A stretch of 64,000 nucleotides of DNA, taken from contig JACKLQ010000001.1 in assembly GCA_024235835.1 (NCBI GenBank), forward strand, positions 372,001 to 436,000, written 5' to 3'. This document shows, piece after piece, positions 24,786 to 31,641 of this stretch; position 1 is the stretch's first letter; every line of letters starts with the position of its first letter. The position numbers were made by a program, and so were the translations under genes. The notes under the pieces were generated by a model. It searched no databases. It was not told where the DNA came from and saw only the letters and a program-made list of their open reading frames with translations. Origin of the DNA: Thiobacillus sp. (GTDB lineage: Bacteria; Pseudomonadota; Gammaproteobacteria; Burkholderiales; Thiobacillaceae).

Positions 24786-26549
24786 ATGTCAGTTCATCAG
24801 CATCCAGCCAACAACCCCGCAAGGTTGCAGCCAAAACTGCTTAGCGCGCTTTGCGCAGCGGCCTTGCTCTCCATCAGCGCAAGCGCCCAGGCAGTGACCC
24901 AATTCGAAACCGACGTCAGTACCGCCATTGATCGCGGCATCGAGTGGCTCGCCAACAACGGCGCCTTCAACAACCCCAGTTCCGCTGGCGATGCCCATGG
25001 GCTGCCGATGCTTGCGCTGCTGGAAAAGCGCGCCAGCGGTGACCCGACCGACCCGCCCCAGGGTTATGATGGCGCCAGCGCGACCGACCAGGGCAGACTG
25101 CGCAACGCTGCGGCCTACATTCTCGACCGCGTCAACGAGACCAGCTTCTACGCCTACCGCGACGGCAACTTCATGTTCGCGCTGTCGGAGTATGCGCGTA
25201 CCGGCGGCCCCGACAAGAGTGTGCTGGTAGCGGCCAATGCGGATTACCAGACCATCAAGGAGGCCATGGACGCCATGGTCGACCGCACGCTGACCGCTCA
25301 GCGCCAGGCCCCCGCTTACCCGAACGCGATCGACCAAGGCTACTGGTGCTACTCGAACGCGGGCTGCGAGGACTCGTCGACGACGCAGTTCGCCGCCGCC
25401 GGCCTGGCGGCCGCCAAGGCCTTCTACACCTCGGGCAAGAGCGGCGACGGCGGTGCCTGGGCTGACGCAGCGCGCGTCGCCGCAATCGACGCCGCCCTTG
25501 CCCGGGCAAGGCAGGCTTACGAACTCAATGCCGTGCAGGGATCGGACTATGGGGTCGACGCTGGCCAGAACTGTGAGCTCATGTCGGCGACCGAGCGCGG
25601 CCACGGCTACCGCACCGGCTACGATCCCTCTTTACAGCAGACGGCTTCTGGCGTCTACATCCAGCTCTTCGGCGGCGCCAACGTCAATACGCCCAACGTC
25701 CAGGCTTACATGGAGTGGTTGCGCAACCGCTACCGCTGGCAGAACCTGGACTCTATGGGCAACTCTTGGTCCGGGGACTCCTACTGGTACTACCTGTGGA
25801 GCTCGTTCAAGGGTATGGAACTGATGCGCAACGCCGGTATCGCACCCAACCCCGGCAATATCGGCCCCGATGACCTCGGGACGCTGCCCTCGGGCGGTGC
25901 ACCCCTTTGCAACCAGCGCCAGGATCGCAAGAACCCGGCAACATACGCCCAGGTCGCATCGTTCGGTGCCGGCGGTGTAGGCACCTACGGTGACTACCCG
26001 GCGGGTCAGTACTTCGACTACGCCCACCAGATCATTGGCCACCAGTGCTACGACGGTGCAGCGCCCATCAACGGCAATGACGGCCGTTTCAACTGCAACA
26101 GTGCTCCCGGAGACTGGAACATGTATTCGCGCCAGGCTTATGCGCTGCTGGTGCTGCAACGCGCCACGGGCGGTGCCTGCGTGGATTCCGACGGTGACGG
26201 CGTGTGCGACGCGGACGACAACTGCCCGATCAATGCCAACCCCGACCAGGCCGATCGTGACCAGGACGGTGTGGGTGACGCCTGCGACAACTGCGTGAGC
26301 ACGCCCAACCCGGGCCAGGAAGACACTGACAACAATGGCATCGGTGACGCCTGCCAGGTTTCCAAGTGCGACGTGGACACCGACGGCGACATCGACAAGC
26401 GGGACCTGTCGATGATCAGCAAGGCCCGTGGCAAGACCGTGCCGCCCATGGATCCGGCCTATGACGCCAACAACGACGGCATCATCAGCCCTGTCGACGT
26501 CAAGGCCTGCATTCCCCAGTGCACCCGGGCCAACTGCGCCACCCAGTAA
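24786..26549 (+). CDS. Secreted alpha/alpha-toroid protein with TSP3 and dockerin-like calcium repeats, copy 2
   Basis: The 587-residue paralogue of the gene at 21822 has a signal peptide (SISASAQA), a toroid-like region (VSTAIDRGIEWLANNGAF, GYWCYSNAGCEDSSTTQ), TSP3 repeats and a terminal dockerin-like domain. The toroid region is clearly homologous but strongly diverged, including an insertion around GKSGDGGAWAD. From the second TSP3 repeat onward the DNA is almost identical to copy 1. The ATG at 24786 follows GAGGCCAACA. The ligand specificity of the two toroid domains may therefore differ while the C-terminal module is held constant. Confidence 0.75.
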   Translation: MSVHQHPANNPARLQPKLLSALCAAALLSISASAQAVTQFETDVSTAIDRGIEWLANNGAFNNPSSAGDAHGLPMLALLEKRASGDPTDPPQGYDGASATDQGRLRNAAAYILDRVNETSFYAYRDGNFMFALSEYARTGGPDKSVLVAANADYQTIKEAMDAMVDRTLTAQRQAPAYPNAIDQGYWCYSNAGCEDSSTTQFAAAGLAAAKAFYTSGKSGDGGAWADAARVAAIDAALARARQAYELNAVQGSDYGVDAGQNCELMSATERGHGYRTGYDPSLQQTASGVYIQLFGGANVNTPNVQAYMEWLRNRYRWQNLDSMGNSWSGDSYWYYLWSSFKGMELMRNAGIAPNPGNIGPDDLGTLPSGGAPLCNQRQDRKNPATYAQVASFGAGGVGTYGDYPAGQYFDYAHQIIGHQCYDGAAPINGNDGRFNCNSAPGDWNMYSRQAYALLVLQRATGGACVDSDGDGVCDADDNCPINANPDQADRDQDGVGDACDNCVSTPNPGQEDTDNNGIGDACQVSKCDVDTDGDIDKRDLSMISKARGKTVPPMDPAYDANNDGIISPVDVKACIPQCTRANCATQ

Positions 26550-26557
26550 CCTCTGTA

Positions 26558-26578
26558 CCCCCCGGCCGGGCCGGGGGG
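26558..26578. promoter_or_regulatory. GC-rich hairpin between toroid and PEP-CTERM genes, copy 2
   Basis: This hairpin-forming sequence is identical to 23561-23581 and is carried within the near-identical repeat. Confidence 0.6.
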
Positions 26579-26611
26579 TGAGCAAAGATCTACTTAACTA
26601 GGAGCCTTATC

Positions 26612-27319
26612 ATGAAAAAGACCCTGCTCTCCCTGGCCCTGGCCCTCGTGGCAGGCAGCGCCCAGGCAGTGCCCCTGTCCGATCTGCTGAACGGTGGCAG
26701 CATCACCAGCGGCGACAAGCGGTTCGACAGCTTCGAGTTCATCAGCTACGACGCCGGCGATCCGACCCGTGCGTTCAACGCCGCCAACATCGACGTCACC
26801 GCCGGTGAAACCAATGGCGTGTATGGCCTGGACTTCGGCATCCTCAACAACGAAATGAGCGTCACCGGTGATGGCATCTACAACTACATCGACCTGATGT
26901 TCGGCTTCCGGGTCAGCGTCACCGACCCCGGTATGGTCATCAACGGCGCGGAGCTGAACTTGGGCAATGCGGTTCTTGCTAACACAACCAGCGATCTGGG
27001 CATCACCATCGTGGAGTGGGTGGGCAACGCCCTGGTGACCGATCCCTTGACGGGTGGCTTCATCGATACGGAATTCAGCTGGTTGGACGGGCAGGGTTTG
27101 ACCTTGGACCCGTCAGCCAGCAAGGCTGTCAGCCCCGTATCCAGCCTCTGGGCCACCAAGAACATCCTGGTATGGGCATCCGACGATGCTCAAACGGCCA
27201 CCCTCGGTAGCTTCAACCAGCGCTTCACCCAGGAAGCCGCGGTGCCCGAGCCCCACGTGCTGGGCCTGCTGGGCCTGGGCCTGCTGGGCCTCATGGCCGC
27301 CCGCCGCCGCGCTGCCTGA
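26612..27319 (+). CDS. PEP-CTERM sorted surface protein, copy 2
   Basis: The 235-residue protein is nearly identical to the one at 23615. Differences are SDTSAS versus LDPSAS and DDAETA versus DDAQTA. It has the same signal peptide and the same C-terminal VPEPHVLGLLGLG sorting signal with a basic tail. It lies 62 bases after toroid copy 2. Two almost identical genes may reflect dosage or recent duplication. Confidence 0.85.
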   Translation: MKKTLLSLALALVAGSAQAVPLSDLLNGGSITSGDKRFDSFEFISYDAGDPTRAFNAANIDVTAGETNGVYGLDFGILNNEMSVTGDGIYNYIDLMFGFRVSVTDPGMVINGAELNLGNAVLANTTSDLGITIVEWVGNALVTDPLTGGFIDTEFSWLDGQGLTLDPSASKAVSPVSSLWATKNILVWASDDAQTATLGSFNQRFTQEAAVPEPHVLGLLGLGLLGLMAARRRAA

Positions 27320-27340
27320 TCAGCCTTATTCGGCAACCCA

Positions 27341-27366
27341 AAGCCCCGCTTCGGCGGGGTTTTTTT
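27341..27366 (+). terminator. Rho-independent terminator after PEP-CTERM copy 2
   Basis: AAGCCCCGC-TTCG-GCGGGG followed by a run of T residues, 21 bases after the stop. The stem is nearly the same as after copy 1, although the sequence between stop and stem has diverged. Confidence 0.92.
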
Positions 27367-27409
27367 GTGTATTCCGGCAGGGTTGTAATACCTGTCCACG
27401 GAAGTAAAA

Positions 27410-27422
27410 TGCAATCATTGCA
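27410..27422. promoter_or_regulatory. Inverted repeat, candidate antitoxin operator
   Basis: TGCAAT-C-ATTGCA is a dyad with 6-bp arms, 23 bases before the ribbon-helix-helix antitoxin start. FitA/VapB antitoxins of this fold autorepress by binding such short inverted repeats. The assignment is positional. Confidence 0.45.
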
Positions 27423-27445
27423 ATCAATCGTGGTGGGAGGGACCA

Positions 27446-27664
27446 ATGTCGACCAATCTGGTGGTTCGAAACATCGACGAGGAATTGGTGCGTGCGCTGA
27501 AGCAGGTGGCGGCTGCCCATGGCCGCAGCGCCGAGGCCGAACATCGGGAAATTTTGCGGACGGTGTTGCAGAAGCCTGCCCGGCGTTCACTGGCAGAAGT
27601 TCTGGCCGGCATGCCGGATGTTGGGGAAGATACTGATTTCGAGTTCCGTGCCAAGGCAGGCTGA
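27446..27664 (+). CDS. FitA/VapB-type ribbon-helix-helix antitoxin
   Basis: The 72-residue protein has an N-terminal ribbon-helix-helix DNA-binding segment (NLVVRNIDEELVRALKQVAA, then GRSAEAEHREILRTVL) and a C-terminal tail (LAEVLAGMPDVGEDTDF) of the kind that wraps around the toxin. It is followed three bases later by a PIN-domain toxin gene, the standard order. The toxin is interrupted, so the antitoxin may now serve no toxin or a truncated one. Confidence 0.85.
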   Translation: MSTNLVVRNIDEELVRALKQVAAAHGRSAEAEHREILRTVLQKPARRSLAEVLAGMPDVGEDTDFEFRAKAG

Positions 27665-27667
27665 ACG

Positions 27668-28078
27668 ATGTATCTCGTCGATACCAACGTCATCAGCGAA
27701 GCCCGCAAAGGTCACCGTGCCAATCCTGGCGTGCAGGCGTTCTGGAAGACGGTCGAGCCGTCGGCTATCTATCTGACCGTGCAAACCATCGGGGAAATCC
27801 GGCGCGCTCTCGAAATGATCCGGCGCCGAGGCGATGGCCCTCAGGCCCAGCGTCTGGAAGACTGGCTGGCGTTGCTCGTGAAAGACTAGGCCGATCGCAT
27901 GCTCGGTTTTGATCTGGATTGTGCACAGGTCTGGGGCAAGCGCATGGCCCCGAACCCGGAACACGCCATAGACAAGCAGATTGCCGCCATCGCGCTGATC
28001 CATGACCTGACCGTGGTCTCCCGCAACACAGAGGATTTCTCTGGTCTAGGAATCAGGCTGACGAACCCTTTCGTGTGA
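27668..28078 (+). pseudogene. VapC/FitB-type PIN toxin with an in-frame TAG
   Basis: The frame starts YLVDTNVISEARKGHRANPG (PIN Asp and the later Glu in TIGEIRRALEM) and stops at TAG (27887-27889) after 73 residues. The same frame continues without shift as ADRMLGFDLDCAQVWGKRM, then IDKQIAAIALIHDLTVVSRN (PIN acidic region) and ends NPFV at TGA 28076-28078. Together this is a full-length 136-codon FitB/VapC toxin with one nonsense codon where the family usually has an aromatic or similar residue. It is either an inactivated toxin, a read-through gene or a sequencing error. Confidence 0.8.
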
Positions 28079-28129
28079 ATTCCAGGAAATCTTTAATTCA
28101 AGTAATTTATGGACTTAAGATGACGCAAC

Positions 28130-28307
28130 TCAAGCGGCCGGCAGGCGGTCCAGGTTGCACTCCATCTGCATGAAGGCGCAGCGGTGGGACATGAAGCTGT
28201 CGTAGAGGTGCAGGTCGTATTGCTGCCGCAGCCGGTGGTAGCCCAGGTTGAGGCGCTCGAAGTAGTTGCGCAGGCGGCTCATGTATTCCGGGTGGTCGCG
28301 GCCGCCC
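28130..28307 (-). pseudogene. 3' fragment of a radical SAM gene paralogous to 29031-30263
   Basis: This 178-bp segment aligns without gaps to 29031-29208 (offset 901) at roughly 90 percent identity and keeps the same reading frame and ending (DRLPAA then stop). Residues such as YDSFMSHRC replace SDTFMCHRC, so it is a diverged paralogue remnant. Homology ends sharply at 28307; beyond it lies the hicB region. Confidence 0.85.
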
Positions 28308-28365
28308 CAATGGGCGTTTTCCCGAGAGCCTGGGAAAAAATACGCGACCCGGAAGAACCGATTTC

Positions 28366-28755
28366 TCAGGCCGTCAGCGCCAGATGGGCGATGAAGCCGG
28401 AACGGCTCTCTCCCGCCGCTCGAGCCTTGGCATCCAAGCGGGCGAGCACACGACGTGGCAGGGTGATGTTCACCCGCTCTGTGTGATCTTCCAGCAGGGC
28501 TGGATCCACCTCGGCCAGAGCCCAGATCCAGCCGGCGAATTCCGGACTCTCCCGATGCGTGGAAACGCTGCCAGGCTTGGGGATGTCGCCCCCATCATCC
28601 AATGCCGTCTCGATCCACAACGTGATGGCCTCGCTGGCATTGGCGATGGCCTCATCCAGGGTGTCACCCGCCGAAAAACAGCCGGGCAGATCGGGTACTA
28701 CCACGCCCCAAGCGTGGGTGTCGTCTCCGGGTTCGATGGCAATCGGATATCTCAT
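28366..28755 (-). CDS. hicB: HicB-type antitoxin
   Basis: This 129-residue protein has the HicB partial RNase-H-like N-terminus (YPIAIEPGDDTHAWGVVVPD, LPGCFSAGDTLDEAIANA) and a C-terminal ribbon-helix-helix DNA-binding part (VNITLPRRVLARLDAKARA). The gene lies nine bases downstream of hicA on the minus strand, the usual hicAB order. HicB neutralises HicA and represses the operon. It appears intact. Confidence 0.92.
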   Translation of the reverse strand: MRYPIAIEPGDDTHAWGVVVPDLPGCFSAGDTLDEAIANASEAITLWIETALDDGGDIPKPGSVSTHRESPEFAGWIWALAEVDPALLEDHTERVNITLPRRVLARLDAKARAAGESRSGFIAHLALTA

Positions 28756-28764
28756 GGTCTTCTC

Positions 28765-28947
28765 CTACTTCAAACCAGCCTGCTTAAACAGCTTGTGGAC
28801 CAGACCCACGCCCAAGTCCTTGCGCGGATGGGGTACGCTCACATGGCCTGGTCGCTCAGGGTGCGTGAAGATGTGATGCGACCCCTTAATGCCGCGTAAG
28901 ACCCAGCCAGACCGTTCCATGAGCTTGATCAATTCCGAGCTGTTCAT
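28765..28947 (-). CDS. hicA: HicA-type mRNA interferase toxin
   Basis: The 60-residue dsRBD-like protein has the family pattern SSELIKLMERSGWVLRGIKG, then SHHIFTHP with the catalytic histidine, and VPHPRKDLGVGLVHKLFKQA. HicA cleaves mRNA independently of the ribosome. It is intact and paired with hicB. The module is bracketed by two copies of the 3' end of a radical SAM gene. Confidence 0.93.
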   Translation of the reverse strand: MNSSELIKLMERSGWVLRGIKGSHHIFTHPERPGHVSVPHPRKDLGVGLVHKLFKQAGLK

Positions 28948-29030
28948 GGCACGCAGTGTACACGATACACACTTTGTGCGAGAAGCTTGCCCAAGGTGGA
29001 CTAACAGTCAGCGTTGGGTAGCCGAGTTGC

Positions 29031-30263
29031 CTACGCCGCCGGCAACCGGTCCAGGTCGCATTCCATCTGCATGAAGGCGCAGCGGTGGCACATGAAAGTG
29101 TCGGAGATGTGCAGGTCGTACTGTTGCCGCAGCCGGTGGTAGCCCAGGTTGAGGCGCTCGAAGTAGTTGCGCAGGCGGCTCATGTATTCCGGGTGGTCGC
29201 GGCCGCCCACGGGCCAGTAGAGGGAATAGATGGGCAGCACGCCCCTGGCGCAGAGGGCCTCGGCGCCTTCCAGGGCCAGGTCGGCGGCCTGTTCCCAGGT
29301 CATGCCGTGCTCGGGTTCCAGTTCGATGCCCGCCACCATGGCGCTGTACACGTGGCCCCGGCCCCACAGGCCCACGGCCTGTTCCAGGGCCTCGATCCAG
29401 CGCCCGTAGCCCACGTAGCGGTGCTTGCCAGGGCAGATTTTGGCGAACAGGGGCTCGGACCAGATCTCCAGGTTGAAGCAGACGTTGTCCACCAGGCCTT
29501 CGGCGTGCATCTGCTGCAGGATGTCCAGGGGCAGGGCGCCGGAGCCGCAGGACACCGGCAGGCGGTGGCGGTTGACGGCCTGGACGCGGCGGGCGATTTC
29601 CAGGAAACGCAGGCCTTCCTCGTGCCAGTCGGTCATGGAGCCGCCCACCAGGTAGATGTGGCGCAGGCCGCCTTCGGCCAGGGCCGCTTCCAGGGTTTCG
29701 CCCATGCGCGTGTAGGTGATCTCAGGCAGGGCGGCCTGGCCCACGGTCTGGCCCAGGTGGCTGACCCGCTCGTTGGGGGCGCCGTAGGCGCAGAAGCCGC
29801 AGCGCATGGAATTGCCGTCCTGCTTGTGCAAGAAGTATTCACAACCCGGGGCCAGGTTGATGACCGCCAGGTCGCCCAGCAGTTCGATGCCGCTCTTGGC
29901 CATGGGGAAGCCGTCGCTGGTCTGGGCCCCCATCCAGCGGGGCAGGGGCACGAAGCTGACTGGCATGCCGGCCTCGCCCTGCTGGCCCAGGACATAGCCC
30001 GCTTCCTGGTCGCCGCTGACGCCCCAGGGGGAGTCGCCGCTGCCCTTGATGCGGATGACGGTGCCGTCGGCCAGGGTGAGGGCATAGGGGATCAGGGCCT
30101 TGCCCTTGCCCGTGGGGTCCTGCTCCCCCGGCTGGAAGCGGTAGGGGTAGTAGTTGGGAAAGGCATGGCCGGCGGCCCGGCCCAGGGCGTCGGTGTAGTG
30201 GATGCCGTGGAACATCAGGTCCAGTTTCAGACGGGCGGAGGCGGGGAGGGTGGTGTGGGTCAT
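29031..30263 (-). CDS. Radical SAM protein with atypical CX13CX2C cysteine spacing
   Basis: The 410-residue protein has a radical-SAM-like core. The only suitable cysteine cluster is APGCEYFLHKQDGNSMRCGF then C, i.e. CX13CX2C instead of CX3CX2C. Supporting barrel features are HIYLVGGSMTDWHEEGLRFL (GGS motif), PVSCGSGALPLDILQQMHAE and VDNVCFNLEIWSEPLF. A second cysteine group (MCHRCAFMQMEC) at the C-terminus may bind an auxiliary cluster. The start at 30263 (MTHTTL) is preferred because longer frames run into the divergent gene at 30382. The substrate is unknown. A broken paralogue lies 0.9 kb downstream. Confidence 0.72.
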   Translation of the reverse strand: MTHTTLPASARLKLDLMFHGIHYTDALGRAAGHAFPNYYPYRFQPGEQDPTGKGKALIPYALTLADGTVIRIKGSGDSPWGVSGDQEAGYVLGQQGEAGMPVSFVPLPRWMGAQTSDGFPMAKSGIELLGDLAVINLAPGCEYFLHKQDGNSMRCGFCAYGAPNERVSHLGQTVGQAALPEITYTRMGETLEAALAEGGLRHIYLVGGSMTDWHEEGLRFLEIARRVQAVNRHRLPVSCGSGALPLDILQQMHAEGLVDNVCFNLEIWSEPLFAKICPGKHRYVGYGRWIEALEQAVGLWGRGHVYSAMVAGIELEPEHGMTWEQAADLALEGAEALCARGVLPIYSLYWPVGGRDHPEYMSRLRNYFERLNLGYHRLRQQYDLHISDTFMCHRCAFMQMECDLDRLPAA

Positions 30264-30381
30264 GGGCAGGTTTTGGATGCGTCCTCGATGGCCGTAGCTT
30301 GGCGACTGCGGGGCGCTTTGGCAAGCCGGATTGGCTATCATGGCGGACATCCTTTTCCCACCATGACCAGGGAGTGAAACC

Positions 30382-30642
30382 ATGCTCTACATGCTCGTCA
30401 GCCGCACCCGACCCAACCTGACCCAGGAGGACTATGCCCGACTCGGGCAGATGGCCCAGGGCTTCTACGACAACATCCCCTCCGGCCTGAAGCTGCATGG
30501 TGACTGGGCCGCCAGGGATCGCACCTTCGCGCTCCTGGAAACGGACAATCCCGATCTCCTGGAGCAACTGCAGGCTCCATTCCGGCCCTATGTGGACATG
30601 GAGCTGCTGGAGGTCAAGCAGGTGACGGGCTGGGGCAAGTAA
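30382..30642 (+). CDS. Small dimeric alpha/beta-barrel-like protein (DUF3303-like)
   Basis: The 86-residue protein begins LYMLVSRTRPNLTQEDYARL and contains LKLHGDWAARDRTFALLETD and a YVDMELLEVKQV strand. This beta-alpha-beta layout fits small ferredoxin-like dimeric-barrel proteins such as DUF3303. It is divergently transcribed from the radical SAM gene with about 120 bp between the starts. Function unknown. Confidence 0.65.
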   Translation: MLYMLVSRTRPNLTQEDYARLGQMAQGFYDNIPSGLKLHGDWAARDRTFALLETDNPDLLEQLQAPFRPYVDMELLEVKQVTGWGK

Positions 30643-30719
30643 GTAACCAAATCACTTGCCCCAATCCCACCGAGGCCGGCTGTGGGCCTGGGGTATCGTG
30701 GGATTTGACCTGAGGTCAA

Positions 30720-30749
30720 ATCGTCATCCCCGCGAAGGCGGGGATGACA
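30720..30749. repeat. REP-like palindrome 1
   Basis: TCGTCATCCCCGCGAAGGCGGGGATGAC forms a hairpin (GTCATCCCCGC / GCGGGGATGAC). It belongs to the same family as the elements at 31465 and 53776. It lies in the gap between two convergent genes. Confidence 0.8.
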
Positions 30750-30810
30750 GGTTGCGCCTGCCCTCCGGGTCCCCGCCCGGGCGGTAACGACGGGGTTTGG
30801 GTAACGTGGC

Positions 30811-31425
30811 TCAATCGCCGATGACGTCCGCGCCCTTGGGCGGCGTGAAGCGGAACAGGCTGCCGCCCATGGCTGGGTTGCGTTCCAGGCCGCTGAAGCG
30901 GAGGAGGGTGGTCTGGCCGAAGTTGTCCTGGAGTTCCATGGCGGCCAGGTCGTTGCCCCGGAAACCCATGCGCACCCGCTCGAAGCTGCCTTCCTTGCCC
31001 TTGGGCGTGGCTTCCAGCCATTCCAGGCCGTCCCGGTCGCCGGCGTCCTTCAGGTTGAACAGCTTTTCGATGTCGTTGCTGCCGGCCAGCAGGGCGGCGG
31101 GGCTCTCGCCGATGGCCTGGTCCAGCTTGCGCACGGTGACCTGGTCCAGGTCCTCGTCGTAGATCCACAGTTTCCTGCCGTCCCCCACGATGAGCTGGGC
31201 ATAGGGCTTGGTGTAGACCCAGCGGAACTTGCCGGGACGGGACAGGAAGAGAGTGCCGCTGGCTTCCTGGGTCTTGCGGCCCTTGGCGTCGGTGACGGTC
31301 TGGCTGAACTGGGCCTTGAGGCCCTTGGTGCCCTCCACGAAGCTGTCCAGCCGGGCCCGGCCGTCAGCCTGGGCGGCCAGGGCGGCAAAGGTAAATAACA
31401 ATGCGATCAATGTGTTACGAATCAT
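30811..31425 (-). CDS. lolA: Outer-membrane lipoprotein carrier protein LolA
   Basis: The 204-residue protein has a signal peptide (about 1-20, AALAAQA) and the LolA pattern: LKAQFSQTVTDAKGRK, GTLFLSRPGKFRWVY, LIVGDGRKLWIYDEDLDQV and LFRFTPPKGADVI at the C-terminus. LolA ferries lipoproteins from the LolCDE transporter through the periplasm to LolB. It lies downstream of ftsK on the same strand, a frequent arrangement in proteobacteria. Confidence 0.95.
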   Translation of the reverse strand: MIRNTLIALLFTFAALAAQADGRARLDSFVEGTKGLKAQFSQTVTDAKGRKTQEASGTLFLSRPGKFRWVYTKPYAQLIVGDGRKLWIYDEDLDQVTVRKLDQAIGESPAALLAGSNDIEKLFNLKDAGDRDGLEWLEATPKGKEGSFERVRMGFRGNDLAAMELQDNFGQTTLLRFSGLERNPAMGGSLFRFTPPKGADVIGD

Positions 31426-31464
31426 TCACAACCCTCTTTGTCTCCAGGTACTCGGCGTTGTATT

Positions 31465-31533
31465 CGTCATCCCCGCAAAGGCGGGGATCCAGGCAGTGGT
31501 GTGGTCTGGGTTCCCGCCTGCGCGGGAACGACG
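31465..31533. repeat. REP-like element 2 (paired palindromes)
   Basis: CGTCATCCCCGCAAAGGCGG and the complementary type GGTTCCCGCCTGCGCGGGAA occur about 50 bp apart with a GACG end. This is a two-hairpin REP/BIME-like unit between ftsK and lolA; it could act in mRNA stabilisation or termination. Confidence 0.75.
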
Positions 31534-31641
31534 AAAACGGATGGGTGCGGCAAGGTCAAGTCTATTTACGCCTCATCACAGGTCCATAACGGGTATCAGG
31601 CCTTAATTGCTTACACGCATCGCTGCATGGCAGCCCACTGC

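Larger units (their letters stand above)
26258..27327. repeat. Long direct repeat, unit 2 (partner 23261-24330)
   Basis: This is the second unit of the 1.07-kb near-identical direct repeat. Coding differences I see are Leu to Arg in the dockerin-like domain (KLDL versus KRDL), Ala to Pro and Ser to Thr in the TSP3 region, and three residues in the PEP-CTERM protein. Confidence 0.9.
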
